This document shows positions 22,501 to 32,153 of a DNA stretch of 64,000 nucleotides, piece after piece. The notes beneath the pieces are model-generated. The model had not been told where the DNA came from and did no database searches. It saw nothing but the letters and a program-made list of their open reading frames with translations. The DNA comes from Klebsiella aerogenes KCTC 2190. Lineage in GTDB: Bacteria > Pseudomonadota > Gammaproteobacteria > Enterobacterales > Enterobacteriaceae. Numbering within the stretch: the stretch's first letter is position 1; each line of letters opens with the position of its first letter. Location of the stretch: contig NC_015663.1 in assembly GCF_000215745.1 (NCBI RefSeq), positions 310,001 through 374,000 on the forward strand, in the 5' to 3' direction. A program made the position numbers and the translations under genes.

Positions 22501-24729
22501 TTAAATCCTTTGAGACTGCCAGCGGGCGGCGGCCACCACCGCCTGACCGTAGGCGATAGCGCCATCGCCAGCAGGAAGCTGCTGCGGCAAAAGCAAAGTA
22601 AAATCCGAGAGGTAATCGCTGAGGCGGGCGGCGAGCAGCTGATTATGCAGTACGCCGCCGCTACAAACGATCGTCGCGATCCCGCAGGAAGCGGCGCGGT
22701 CGCGCGCCAGCGCCGCCAGCCCGCAGGCCAGCGCATCATGAAAGGCCCAGGCTTTCTGCGCGGGCGTCGCCTGCCAGCGCAACCACTGTCGCCAGAAGGT
22801 GGCTAAATCCAGCTCGCCGCCGCGCCAGGGCAGCGTGATCGGATGGCTGACGCCCGGACAGCTGGCGGCCAGCGCCTCCAGCCGACAGGCCGCCTCGCCT
22901 TCGTAGCTCAGGGTTTCCGGCGCGCAATCCAGCGCGCAGGCGACGGCATCAAACAGCCGTCCGCAGGAAGAGGCGCGCGGCGAATTAATGCCGCGTTCGA
23001 TGGCCTGCGCCAACAGCGGCCAGTTTCGCTGCCCCAGCGCGGCGGTTTGCGGGTATGACTGCCAGTCGGGAATAAATGCCAGGCACTGGGCCAACAAATT
23101 TCGCCACGGCTGGCGCGCCGCCAGATCGCCGCCCGGCAGCGCGACGGCCGGGAGGCCGCCAAGATGTTCGCATTCGCGGTAGTTCACCCGCAGGCATTCG
23201 CCGCCCCACAGCGCGCCGTTTTCCCCCATCCCGATGCCATCAAGGGTCAGGGCAATCACATCGCCGCCGTCGAGCGGCCAGCGGTGTTCCGCCAGGCAAG
23301 CCGCCGCGTGGGCATGGTGATGCAGTACCGGCTCGACCGGTAACGACATTGACGCCGCCCACCGCGTTGAGCGATAGCCGGGATGGGCGTCAACCGCCAC
23401 CCGCTGCGGCGCAAACGCATAAATGCTCTGCATTAACCGCAGCGCACTGCGCCACTGTTGCTCGACGCCCTCCTCGCCGAGATCGCCAAAATGCTGGCTC
23501 AGCACCGCCTCGTCGCCGCGCGCCAGACAGAAGGTATTTTTCATATCCGCCCCCAGCGCCAGCAGCGGCGGAATATTATCCAGGCCCGGCGGCAGCGGCA
23601 GCGCATCCGGCACGTAGCCTCGGGCGCGGCGCAGCATCTCACCGCTTGAGCGCACCAGCGAATCGTCCATACGCTGCACGATATCGCGATTATGTAGCAG
23701 AAAACCGTCGGCGATAGCGGCTAAGTCGGTGAGCGCTTCGTGATTACTCAATGCCGGAGGGCGGCCGCTGAGGTTGCCGGAGGTCATCACTATCGGGCGC
23801 GCCAGCGCCTGCAGAAGTAAATGCTGCAGCGGATTAGACGGCAGCATCACCCCGACTTCCGCAAGCCCTGACGCAATCTCGTCACACAGGCCGGGAACCT
23901 GCGCTTTAGCCAGCAATACAATCGGCGCGGCGGGCGAGCGCAGCAGCGTTGCCGCCGCGGCGGGTAACCCCGTTGCCGTCGGCAGCATTACCGCCAGCGG
24001 TTTTGCCGGGCGCCGTTTACGCGCGCGCAGCGCTGCCACCGCCTCGCTATTGCCGGCATCGCAGGCCAGATGAAAACCGCCAATCCCTTTTATCGCCACA
24101 ATATCGCCCGCCGCCAGCCGCGCGATGGCCGCCTGCAGGGCCGCTTCAGCGAATAGCGTTAGCGTTCCCGCCCGCCACTCCAGCTGTGGGCCGCAATCGG
24201 CACAAGCCACCGGCTGGGCGTGAAAACGGCGATCGGCAGGCTGCCGATACTCGGCAGCGCAGCGCGGACACAGCGGGAACGGCGCCATCGCGGTAAAGGG
24301 GCGATCGTATGGCATGGCGCGAATAATGGTGAAGCGCGGCCCGCAGTGGGTACAGTTGATAAAGGGGTAGCGGTAGCGGCGTTCTTGCGGATCGTTCATC
24401 TCCGCCAGGCACGCCGGGCAGGTTGCGGCATCGGGAACAATCTGCGTGCGCATACTGCCGCCGTCGCTGTGGCGAATGGTGAAATCCTGAGGAAGCCTGT
24501 GCCAGTGAAACGGGGTGCAGTCGGTGCTGTCAATGCGCGCCAGCGGCGGGCAGTGACGAGCCAACGCGGCAGAAAAGCCACCGTCGTCGCCGGTCAGTCT
24601 GACCAGCACGCCGTCGCCGTCGTTACAGACATCGCCGCCGCGCGCCATTTGCCGCGCCAGTTGCCAGACAAAGGGGCGGAAACCCACCCCCTGCACTTTG
24701 CCGCGTATGCGGATTTGCACCCCGTTCAT
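22501..24729 (-). CDS. hypF: Hydrogenase maturation carbamoyltransferase HypF
   Basis: Encodes 742 residues (E. coli about 750). It makes carbamoyl-AMP from carbamoyl phosphate and loads HypE for synthesis of the cyanide ligands of the NiFe site. Domains in order: acylphosphatase (1-90, [15 protein letters not shown]), a four-pair Cys zinc region ([29 protein letters not shown], about 107-182), YrdC-like (about 200-380, [12 protein letters not shown]) and Kae1-like with metal histidines ([13 protein letters not shown]). It follows hydN by 8 bases. Confidence 0.97.
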   Translation of the reverse strand: MNGVQIRIRGKVQGVGFRPFVWQLARQMARGGDVCNDGDGVLVRLTGDDGGFSAALARHCPPLARIDSTDCTPFHWHRLPQDFTIRHSDGGSMRTQIVPDAATCPACLAEMNDPQERRYRYPFINCTHCGPRFTIIRAMPYDRPFTAMAPFPLCPRCAAEYRQPADRRFHAQPVACADCGPQLEWRAGTLTLFAEAALQAAIARLAAGDIVAIKGIGGFHLACDAGNSEAVAALRARKRRPAKPLAVMLPTATGLPAAAATLLRSPAAPIVLLAKAQVPGLCDEIASGLAEVGVMLPSNPLQHLLLQALARPIVMTSGNLSGRPPALSNHEALTDLAAIADGFLLHNRDIVQRMDDSLVRSSGEMLRRARGYVPDALPLPPGLDNIPPLLALGADMKNTFCLARGDEAVLSQHFGDLGEEGVEQQWRSALRLMQSIYAFAPQRVAVDAHPGYRSTRWAASMSLPVEPVLHHHAHAAACLAEHRWPLDGGDVIALTLDGIGMGENGALWGGECLRVNYRECEHLGGLPAVALPGGDLAARQPWRNLLAQCLAFIPDWQSYPQTAALGQRNWPLLAQAIERGINSPRASSCGRLFDAVACALDCAPETLSYEGEAACRLEALAASCPGVSHPITLPWRGGELDLATFWRQWLRWQATPAQKAWAFHDALACGLAALARDRAASCGIATIVCSGGVLHNQLLAARLSDYLSDFTLLLPQQLPAGDGAIAYGQAVVAAARWQSQRI

Positions 24730-24737
24730 GCGGCGTA

Positions 24738-25265
24738 TTACCAGGCCAGCGCCGTACGGCGACGTTTTTCGAGGTTCATCTGCTCAAGCTTGTTGCGGTC
24801 GACGCAAACCAGCGCGTGGGTCGGGCAGGCTTCAATGCAGGCCGGACCGCTATCGCGCTGGTGGCACAGGTCGCACTTGTTGGCTTCGGCTTTTTCCGCC
24901 ATGACGTTCAACCCGGCGCCGCTGTGGCGAACGACCGGGCGCACCACCACTTCCATCGCCCCATACGGGCAGGCCACGACGCAGGTTTTACAGCCGATGC
25001 AGCGCTCCTGCATCACGTGGACAAAGCCTTTATCGCGGCTGATGGCGCCGTTCGGGCAGACGTTGGCGCACGGCGCGTCTTCACATTGACGACAGGCCGT
25101 CGCCGTCGACACATTGACGCCTTTGATCACGTGAATACGCGGCAAGAACGACTGCGGCGTCAGCGCGGCGCAATCCTGATTTTCCTGATGAGAGACCACG
25201 CAGGCCACTTCACAGGTGCGGCAGCCGATGCATTTGCTCGCATCGGCGATAATGAAACGGTTCAT
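24738..25265 (-). CDS. hydN: HydN, four-cluster ferredoxin-like protein of formate metabolism
   Basis: Encodes 175 residues, as in E. coli. Four [4Fe-4S] motifs are visible: [35 protein letters not shown] and [17 protein letters not shown]. HydN is probably an electron carrier linked to formate dehydrogenase H. It resembles HycB in sequence. It is the first gene of hydN-hypF-nickel permease behind a sigma-54 promoter at 25303-25320. Confidence 0.96.
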   Translation of the reverse strand: MNRFIIADASKCIGCRTCEVACVVSHQENQDCAALTPQSFLPRIHVIKGVNVSTATACRQCEDAPCANVCPNGAISRDKGFVHVMQERCIGCKTCVVACPYGAMEVVVRPVVRHSGAGLNVMAEKAEANKCDLCHQRDSGPACIEACPTHALVCVDRNKLEQMNLEKRRRTALAW

Positions 25266-25302
25266 CCATTTCTCCAGCGGAAAGAAGTTAACGCGCCGGA
25301 TT

Positions 25303-25320
25303 ATGCATAATACGTTCCAA
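25303..25320 (-). promoter_or_regulatory. Sigma-54 promoter of hydN-hypF
   Basis: On the minus strand TTGGAACGTATTATGCAT has the GG at -24 and GC at -12 with the right 10-base gap. It lies 38 bases upstream of the hydN start, with an FhlA-like palindrome further upstream at 25363-25390. Confidence 0.8.
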
Positions 25321-25362
25321 CTTTTATTTTATTGAAATATAAGAGAATTAAATTAAACTCCG

Positions 25363-25390
25363 CTGTCATCGTCACAACTGACGATGACAG
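25363..25390. promoter_or_regulatory. Palindrome, probable FhlA site of hydN
   Basis: CTGTCATCGTC and GACGATGACAG form a perfect 11-bp inverted repeat around ACAACT. The TGTCATCG/CGATGACA arms match the hyc-hyp repeats TGTCGATGACA in composition. It sits about 50 bases upstream of the sigma-54 promoter. It is also 10 bases from the ascG stop and could serve as that gene's terminator. Confidence 0.68.
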
Positions 25391-25399
25391 ATGACGACA

Positions 25400-26413
25400 T
25401 CAGGCATGCGGGCCGCGCGCCAACGACTCGCGTTCAATCAGCTCGCCGGGGAAAGTTTGCTGATATTTAAATTCGCCGCCGTCGAGCATAAAGATCAGCC
25501 TGTTGATGCTCTCTTTCATCATTTCGGTGACCGGAATTTTAACGCTGGAGAGCGAAGGGATCACATACGGCGCCAGCGCGATGTCATCGAAACCGATCAC
25601 CGATACCTGCTGCGGCACCGCGATCCCCTGCTGGTGCAGTTGCTTAATCGCGCCGATCGCCATGTCGTCATTACTGGCGACCAGCGCGCTGAAACTGACG
25701 CCGCGTTGGCAGAGCGCTTCGACAGCGGCGGCTCCGGTTTGTGGCGTCCAGCGCCCTTCAACGATCAGTTCTTGCCGCACGGGAAGCCCCAGTCCTGCCA
25801 GCGCGTCTTTATAACCAGAGAGACGCTCAACCCCGGTAGGCGAATCCAGCGAACCGGTGATAAACGCAATGTCGCGATGCCCGCTGGTAATTAACTTTTC
25901 AACCGCCATCCGCGCCGAGGCTTTGTGATCGGACCATACGCAGTGGCTGGCGTGGCGGCGCAGGCGACGGTTCAGCACCACGATCGGCTGCTCATGATTG
26001 TCGATTATCTCATCCATCTCATCGACGCTAAGAAAGCGCGGATAGATGATGATCGCATCGCAGCGCATATCGAGCAGATACTGAATCGCCTCGCGCTCCT
26101 CTTGCGCGCTGTGTTTGCCGTCGGCCAGGATCAGCTGCCGCCCCTGATCTTCCGTCAGCCGCGCCACGTGAAACAGCAGCTCGCTGAAATAAACGCCGTG
26201 ATAAAGGGTGTTGGTTACCACCAGTCCGATAGTCTGGCTTTTTTTGGTCGCCAGATTACGCGCCAGCAGATTCGGCCGATAGCCGCTTTCGGCAATTGCC
26301 TGAAACACCCGGTCTTTGGTTTCCTGGCTGACATAGCCGTTGCCCGACAGCACCCGCGACACGGTCGCCTTTGATACTCCCGCGCGCTTCGCAACCTCCA
26401 GCATCGTTGCCAT
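25400..26413 (-). CDS. ascG: AscG, LacI-family repressor of the asc operon
   Basis: Encodes 337 residues (E. coli 336). The N-terminal helix-turn-helix is MLEVAKRAGVSKATVSRVLS and is followed by a hinge and a periplasmic-binding-like effector domain. It represses ascFB, and itself, in the absence of aryl-beta-glucosides. Start MATMLEV at 26413 follows the E. coli protein; the 23-residue upstream extension does not resemble a LacI N-terminus. An operator lies at 26590. Confidence 0.95.
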   Translation of the reverse strand: MATMLEVAKRAGVSKATVSRVLSGNGYVSQETKDRVFQAIAESGYRPNLLARNLATKKSQTIGLVVTNTLYHGVYFSELLFHVARLTEDQGRQLILADGKHSAQEEREAIQYLLDMRCDAIIIYPRFLSVDEMDEIIDNHEQPIVVLNRRLRRHASHCVWSDHKASARMAVEKLITSGHRDIAFITGSLDSPTGVERLSGYKDALAGLGLPVRQELIVEGRWTPQTGAAAVEALCQRGVSFSALVASNDDMAIGAIKQLHQQGIAVPQQVSVIGFDDIALAPYVIPSLSSVKIPVTEMMKESINRLIFMLDGGEFKYQQTFPGELIERESLARGPHA

Positions 26414-26555
26414 GGGGTTCTTCCTGTAACTTAAGTTGCCTGCAGTGTACTGCACGTCTCGCCGTTTTTCAGCAGTCGGCATCGCCCTGATGTTGCTCTG
26501 CCCCTGCCCACAAAGCGATCAAAATCACAAATTTGCAAAGTGATTTTTTTAGTTC

Positions 26556-26584
26556 TTGTATGACTCAATGAAACTCATCATGAT
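26556..26584 (+). promoter_or_regulatory. Likely ascFB sigma-70 promoter
   Basis: TTGTAT and CATGAT are separated by 17 bases. The AscG operator begins 5 bases downstream of the -10, so bound repressor would cover the start site. The hexamers are far from consensus. Confidence 0.4.
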
Positions 26585-26589
26585 TTTGT

Positions 26590-26602
26590 GGAACCGGTTT
26601 CC
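26590..26602. promoter_or_regulatory. LacI-type operator, probably bound by AscG
   Basis: GGAACCGGTTTCC centres on ACCGGT, the CpG-centred palindrome used by GalR/LacI-type repressors, and resembles the E. coli AscG site TGAAACCGGTTTCA. It lies between divergent ascG and ascF. Confidence 0.75.
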
Positions 26603-26680
26603 TATGCATATACCGCGCATAGCCGCCGTCAGGCGCTGGCGTGTAATCAGTACCCTATTGATAAAACAGGATAAAATCCG

Positions 26681-28117
26681 ATGTCTAAAAATTATGCAGC
26701 CCTGGCGAACCAGATCCTGACGGCGCTCGGCGGCGCAGATAATGTCGTTGCCGTGACCCACTGCATGACCCGCCTGCGCTTCGTGGTGAAAGATAACCAA
26801 CGCGTGGACGCCCCGGCGCTGAAAGCGCTGCAAGGGGTACTTGGCGTCGTGCGTAGCGATAACCAATGTCAGGTGATCATCGGCAATACCGTCTCGCAGG
26901 CGTATCGCGAGGTGCTGAATCTGCTGCCCGGCGAGTTGCGCCCGGCGGAGCCGCAGGGGAAACCGCCGCTGACCTTAAAACGCGTCGGTGCCGGGATCCT
27001 TGATGCGCTGATCGGCACCATGTCGCCGCTGATCCCGGCGATTATCGGCGGATCGATGGTCAAACTGCTGGCGATGATCCTGGAAATGAGCGGCGCGTTG
27101 CCAAAAGGCTCTCCGACACTGACCATTCTGACGCTTATCGGCGACGGCGCGTTCTTCTTCCTGCCGCTGATGGTTGCCGCTTCCGCGGCAGTAAAATTCA
27201 AAACCAATATGTCGCTGGCTATCGCTATCGCCGGGGTGCTGGTGCATCCGGGATTCATCGAATTAATGGCTAAAGCCGCGCAGGGAGAACACGTTGAGTT
27301 CGCCTTCATTCCGGTTACCGCGGTGAAATACACCTACACGGTGATCCCGGCGCTGGTGATGACCTGGTGTCTCTCTTATATCGAGCGCTGGGTCGATCGC
27401 ATCACCCCGGCGGTGACGAAAAACTTCCTTAAACCGATGCTGATCGTGCTGATTGCCGCGCCGCTGGCGATCCTGCTGATTGGCCCGCTCGGCATCTGGA
27501 TCGGCAGCGCGATCTCCGCGCTGGTGTACACGATCCATAGCTATCTCGGCTGGCTGTCGGTGGCGATCATGGGCGGACTCTGGCCGCTGCTGGTGATGAC
27601 CGGGATGCACCGCGTCTTTACGCCAACCATCATTCAGACCATTGCCGAAACCGGCAAAGAGGGGATGGTGATGCCATCGGAAATCGGCGCCAACCTGTCG
27701 CTGGGCGGATCGTCGCTGGCGGTGGCGTGGAAAACCAAAAACCCGGAGCTGCGCCAGACCGCATTGGCGGCGGCGGCATCGGCGATTCTGGCCGGGATTT
27801 CCGAACCGGCGCTGTACGGCGTGGCGGTACGTCTGAAACGCCCGCTGGTCGCCAGCTTAATCAGCGGCTTTATTTGTGGCGCGGTGGCGGGAATCGCCGG
27901 GCTGGCCAGCCATTCGATGGCGGCACCGGGGCTGTTCACCAGCGTCCAGTTCTTCGATCCGGCCAATCCGATGACTATCGTTTGGGTCTTTGGCGTGATG
28001 GCGCTTTCAGTGGTGCTCTCCTTTGTGCTGACGCTGCTGCTCGGTTTTGAAGATATCCCGGTAGAAAATGCCGCCGCCGATGCCAGACAGCGCCAGGGCG
28101 CGGCCACTCACGCCTGA
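26681..28117 (+). CDS. ascF: Beta-glucoside PTS IIBC component AscF
   Basis: Encodes 478 residues (E. coli 485). The N-terminal IIB domain has the phospho-cysteine in VTHCMTRLRFVV near residue 28. The IIC domain from about residue 105 has ten or so spans and the family segment GISEPALYGV near residue 370. It imports and phosphorylates arbutin, salicin and cellobiose-type sugars. There is no fused IIA domain, so it must use a separate IIA-Glc-type protein. It is followed by ascB after 26 bases. Confidence 0.94.
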   Translation: MSKNYAALANQILTALGGADNVVAVTHCMTRLRFVVKDNQRVDAPALKALQGVLGVVRSDNQCQVIIGNTVSQAYREVLNLLPGELRPAEPQGKPPLTLKRVGAGILDALIGTMSPLIPAIIGGSMVKLLAMILEMSGALPKGSPTLTILTLIGDGAFFFLPLMVAASAAVKFKTNMSLAIAIAGVLVHPGFIELMAKAAQGEHVEFAFIPVTAVKYTYTVIPALVMTWCLSYIERWVDRITPAVTKNFLKPMLIVLIAAPLAILLIGPLGIWIGSAISALVYTIHSYLGWLSVAIMGGLWPLLVMTGMHRVFTPTIIQTIAETGKEGMVMPSEIGANLSLGGSSLAVAWKTKNPELRQTALAAAASAILAGISEPALYGVAVRLKRPLVASLISGFICGAVAGIAGLASHSMAAPGLFTSVQFFDPANPMTIVWVFGVMALSVVLSFVLTLLLGFEDIPVENAAADARQRQGAATHA

Positions 28118-28140
28118 ACACTTTTTTGAACGCGAGGTAA

Positions 28141-29568
<1,428 letters not shown>

Positions 29569-29574
29569 CCGGTA

Positions 29575-29606
29575 TTGCCGGGTGGCGGCTTACGCCTTAC
29601 CCGGCC
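29575..29606. repeat. REP element after ascB
   Basis: TGCCGGGTGGCGGCTTACGC and CTTACCCGGC form the typical REP stem 6 bases beyond the ascB stop. Confidence 0.8.
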
Positions 29607-29920
29607 TACGGTCCGTACGGCCTGCCGTTATTTTATTCACCACGCTGGCTGAAACTGCCGGTGTTGGTGGCCTCAAAATCGCTGAGACGTTCCCGGCCTG
29701 CCGGGATAAGTCGAAGGAACCACGAAGTGGCGATTTTGGCGGCCAGAGCCCGGGAGTACAGAGGGCGGCGGCGACTGGCCGCCCTCTGTGCGCTCCCTGC
29801 GCCATGAGAGCCATAACGCAGAAAAAATATCGGGAGCGCAATGTGCTCTGAATTAACACAAAACACGTGTTTTTCCCGGACCCAAACGGTTGCAAAACGA
29901 TAACAATATCAACGGTCCGT
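29606..29920. repeat. Mosaic dispersed repeat, copy 1
   Basis: About 315 bases almost collinear with 47587-47980. Shared blocks include CTGCCGGTGTTGGTGGCCTC, AAATCGCTGAGACGTTCCCGG, AAGTCGAAGGAACCACGAAG and GAGGGCGGCGGCGACTGGCC. Internal inverted pairs are visible: AAAATCGC with GCGATTTT, and GAGGGCGGC with GCCGCCCTC, so the RNA would be strongly structured. This copy has only 6 bases where copy 2 has 81. A minus-strand frame spanning the repeat is open in both copies. Confidence 0.88.
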
Positions 29921-29929
29921 ACCATTTAT

Positions 29930-29960
29930 AGCCCGGCGAAGCATTAGCGCAAGCCGGGGA
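29930..29960. repeat. REP element overlapping the 3' end of hycI
   Basis: GCCCGGCGAAGCATTAGCGC then AAGCCGGGGAACGC is a REP unit. The hycI stop codon (29946-29944) lies inside it and the last six or seven hycI codons are REP sequence. Confidence 0.82.
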
Positions 29961-30435
29961 ACGCCTGCTCCTCGGCCGCTTCCAGCGCGGCAAAACCGCC
30001 CTGCTCCTGCCAGCCATCAAGCCGCGCGTATACCGTCGCGACGGCGTCTTTCACAGGCTGAGTCATCGGGTAATAGAAACCGACTATATCGGGCTGAATG
30101 CCCACAAAAATCACCTCGCCAACATCCTCTTTTAACTGATCGATAAGATAGTTAAGCGGCATATTGTGGGTGGTCATCATAAACATGTCGGCGATATCGT
30201 CCGGGTCGACAATGCGGATTTCGCCGGGGTTGAGCCCCATATCGGTCGCATCGACGATCAGCAACCGGGTCGGGCGCAGCTCGCGGATGGCGACGATATC
30301 GTTTTCCGGCGCGCTGCCGCCGTCAATCACCACCCAGCCGCCGACCGGATTGGCCGCGCACATTTCCGCCAGCAGCGGGCCTGCGCCGTCATCGCCCATC
30401 ATGCTGTTGCCGACACACAGTAAAACGTCAGTCAC
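29944..30435 (-). CDS. hycI: HycI, hydrogenase 3 maturation protease
   Basis: Encodes 163 residues. It is an aspartic-type endopeptidase that removes the C-terminal tail of HycE after nickel insertion. Conserved nickel-sensing residues are in GNSMMGDDGAG (Asp16) and VDATDMGLNPGEI, with TTHNMPLNY near residue 89. The GTG start follows GGAGACTAC and overlaps hycH by 8 bases. The E. coli protein ends at about residue 156 with an acidic EEE; here the frame continues through QAFPGLR, which is encoded by a REP element. Confidence 0.95.
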   Translation of the reverse strand: MTDVLLCVGNSMMGDDGAGPLLAEMCAANPVGGWVVIDGGSAPENDIVAIRELRPTRLLIVDATDMGLNPGEIRIVDPDDIADMFMMTTHNMPLNYLIDQLKEDVGEVIFVGIQPDIVGFYYPMTQPVKDAVATVYARLDGWQEQGGFAALEAAEEQAFPGLR

Positions 30436-30838
30436 GTAGTCTCCTCACCATCAGATAGATGGCGCTTTCCTGGTGAATATCGTGCAGCATGCTGAGCAGG
30501 GTTTTACTCCACGCCTGCTGCTGCGGGGTTTGCGCGGACTGCGCTTTATCAAAGGCGTTAGCCAGCATCGCCACGTGATTACTGTCGATAACGATCTCGC
30601 CATACTTCGGCACGCCTTCCATTTTGCGCCGCGCGGCGCTGCCCGCTTCCAGCGTACCGATCCACGCCAGATAGTCCTCCCACGGGCAGCTTAACGCCGC
30701 CTCCAGGCAGTCAATGACGCCGAGGTGGTGGCCAATCGCCAGGCTGTAATAGACCACCTGCTGCGCCTGATCCGGCGTCGCGTCGTTCTCATCAATAAAT
30801 TTACGGCTCAGCTGACTGAACACCACCGTCTCGCTCAT
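30428..30838 (-). CDS. hycH: HycH, hydrogenase 3 assembly factor
   Basis: Encodes 136 residues (E. coli 136). Needed for maturation of the HycE large-subunit complex, but not part of the final enzyme. It is a soluble protein with no cofactor motifs visible. Its start overlaps the hycG stop by four bases and its end overlaps the hycI start. Confidence 0.94.
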   Translation of the reverse strand: MSETVVFSQLSRKFIDENDATPDQAQQVVYYSLAIGHHLGVIDCLEAALSCPWEDYLAWIGTLEAGSAARRKMEGVPKYGEIVIDSNHVAMLANAFDKAQSAQTPQQQAWSKTLLSMLHDIHQESAIYLMVRRLRD

Positions 30839-31602
30839 CGGATACGCGCCCCCTCGACCACCTGATTCAGGTGCGTGACGATCTCGGTCAGACGCGGATC
30901 TTTCTCCGCTTCCAGCCAGCGCAGTACCTGGTTATCACCCTGCCCCAGTAGACGCATATAGTCGTCGGCGATCTGGCGGCCATAGCGATAGCCGGCCAGA
31001 CGGCGCGCTTCGCGATCGATACGCACCCGCAGCGGCTGCACCATGTTGGGATGCAGCAATTCGGTTGGCTGGTCGTCAAGCTCGCCCGGCTGGCGGGCAT
31101 GGATTTTTTGCTCCAGCAGACCAAGCGCCATCGCAAAACCGTACAGCGTGGCGGCAGGCGTCGGCGGACAGCCCGGAATATAGACATCGACCGGCACGAT
31201 TTTGTCGGTGCCGCCCCATACGCAATACAGATCGTGGAAGATACCGCCGCTGTTGCCGCAGGCGCCGTAAGAGATGCAGATTTTCGGATCCGGCGCCGAT
31301 TGCCAGGCACGCAGCGCCGGCGAACGCATCGCGCGGGTCACCGCGCCGGTAAACAGCAGAATATCGGCATGGCGCGGCGACGGCACTACTTTAATCCCGA
31401 AGCGTTCGGCATCGAAAAGCGGCGAAAGGGTGGCGAAAATCTCGATTTCGCAGCCGTTACAGCCGCCGCAGTCGACGCGGTAAACGTAGGCGGAACGTTT
31501 GATTTTTTTCAGCAGTGAGGCCTTCATGCTGGCGATGGATTCATCCACCGACATCGGCAGCGGAATGCCGTTTTCATCGCGCGGGCCTAATAAATTGCTC
31601 AT
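30835..31602 (-). CDS. hycG: HycG, small Fe-S subunit of hydrogenase 3
   Basis: Encodes 255 residues, homologous to NuoB of complex I. The proximal [4Fe-4S] cluster ligands are [10 protein letters not shown] near residue 45, CYGACG-type YGACGNSGG near residue 110 and PGCPPTP near residue 142. It passes electrons between the ferredoxin subunits and the NiFe site in HycE. Overlaps hycF by one base. Confidence 0.96.
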   Translation of the reverse strand: MSNLLGPRDENGIPLPMSVDESIASMKASLLKKIKRSAYVYRVDCGGCNGCEIEIFATLSPLFDAERFGIKVVPSPRHADILLFTGAVTRAMRSPALRAWQSAPDPKICISYGACGNSGGIFHDLYCVWGGTDKIVPVDVYIPGCPPTPAATLYGFAMALGLLEQKIHARQPGELDDQPTELLHPNMVQPLRVRIDREARRLAGYRYGRQIADDYMRLLGQGDNQVLRWLEAEKDPRLTEIVTHLNQVVEGARIR

Positions 31603-32144
31603 CAGCTGGCCTCCCTCATGTGGCGAGTCAGTTCAATACGATCGGATGGCACCAGGCATTTCTGACGCTTGCATTCCGGGCAGGTCTCAAAACTTTCGCG
31701 GTGAAGTTCGGCGCGGGTATCGCCGTTGTGCTTAAGCAGCGCGATAGCGTAGTCGATCTCTTTTTGTACCGCGAAAGGCCGTTCGCAGACCCGACAGTGA
31801 CAGATGGCAAAGCGCGACTGCTGGAGGAAATCCTCTTTTTTCCACACCGCCAGTTCATACTCCTGCGACAGCTTAATCGCCGCCGTCGGGCAAACTTCTT
31901 CACAGCGGCCGCAGAAAATGCAGCGCCCGAGGTTGAACTGCCACGCCAGCTGGTTAGTCGCCAGGTCGGTCTCTACCGTCAGGGCGTTAGACGGACAGGC
32001 ATTCACGCAGGCCGCGCAGCCGATGCACTGCTGCGGATTGTGTTCCGGTTTGCCGCGGAAGTTTTTATCCACCGGCATAGGCTCCAGCGGATAGGAGTGG
32101 GTCGCGGTGCCGGTCTTGATGACTTTTTTGATAAAGGTAAACAT
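31602..32144 (-). CDS. hycF: HycF, 2[4Fe-4S] ferredoxin-like subunit
   Basis: Encodes 180 residues, NuoI-like. Two cluster motifs are visible: [12 protein letters not shown] near residue 40 and [12 protein letters not shown] near residue 73. A C-terminal region with paired cysteines ([10 protein letters not shown] and CPECKRQKC) could bind a zinc or iron. It links HycB to HycG in the membrane-facing arm of formate hydrogenlyase. hycE lies 9 bases upstream. Confidence 0.96.
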   Translation of the reverse strand: MFTFIKKVIKTGTATHSYPLEPMPVDKNFRGKPEHNPQQCIGCAACVNACPSNALTVETDLATNQLAWQFNLGRCIFCGRCEEVCPTAAIKLSQEYELAVWKKEDFLQQSRFAICHCRVCERPFAVQKEIDYAIALLKHNGDTRAELHRESFETCPECKRQKCLVPSDRIELTRHMREAS

Positions 32145-32153
32145 GGCGATTCC

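Larger units (their letters stand above)
29569..29943. other. Gene-free stretch filled by REP and mosaic repeat DNA
   Basis: These 375 bases between ascB and hycI consist of a REP unit (29575-29606), a copy of a mosaic repeat (29606-29920) and a second REP (29930-29960) that runs into hycI. No conventional gene is visible. Confidence 0.8.

Noticed and set aside
26520..26550. CRP site upstream of ascF (AATCAC/GTGATT)
   Set aside because: The halves are in the wrong orientation and spacing for TGTGA-N6-TCACA.
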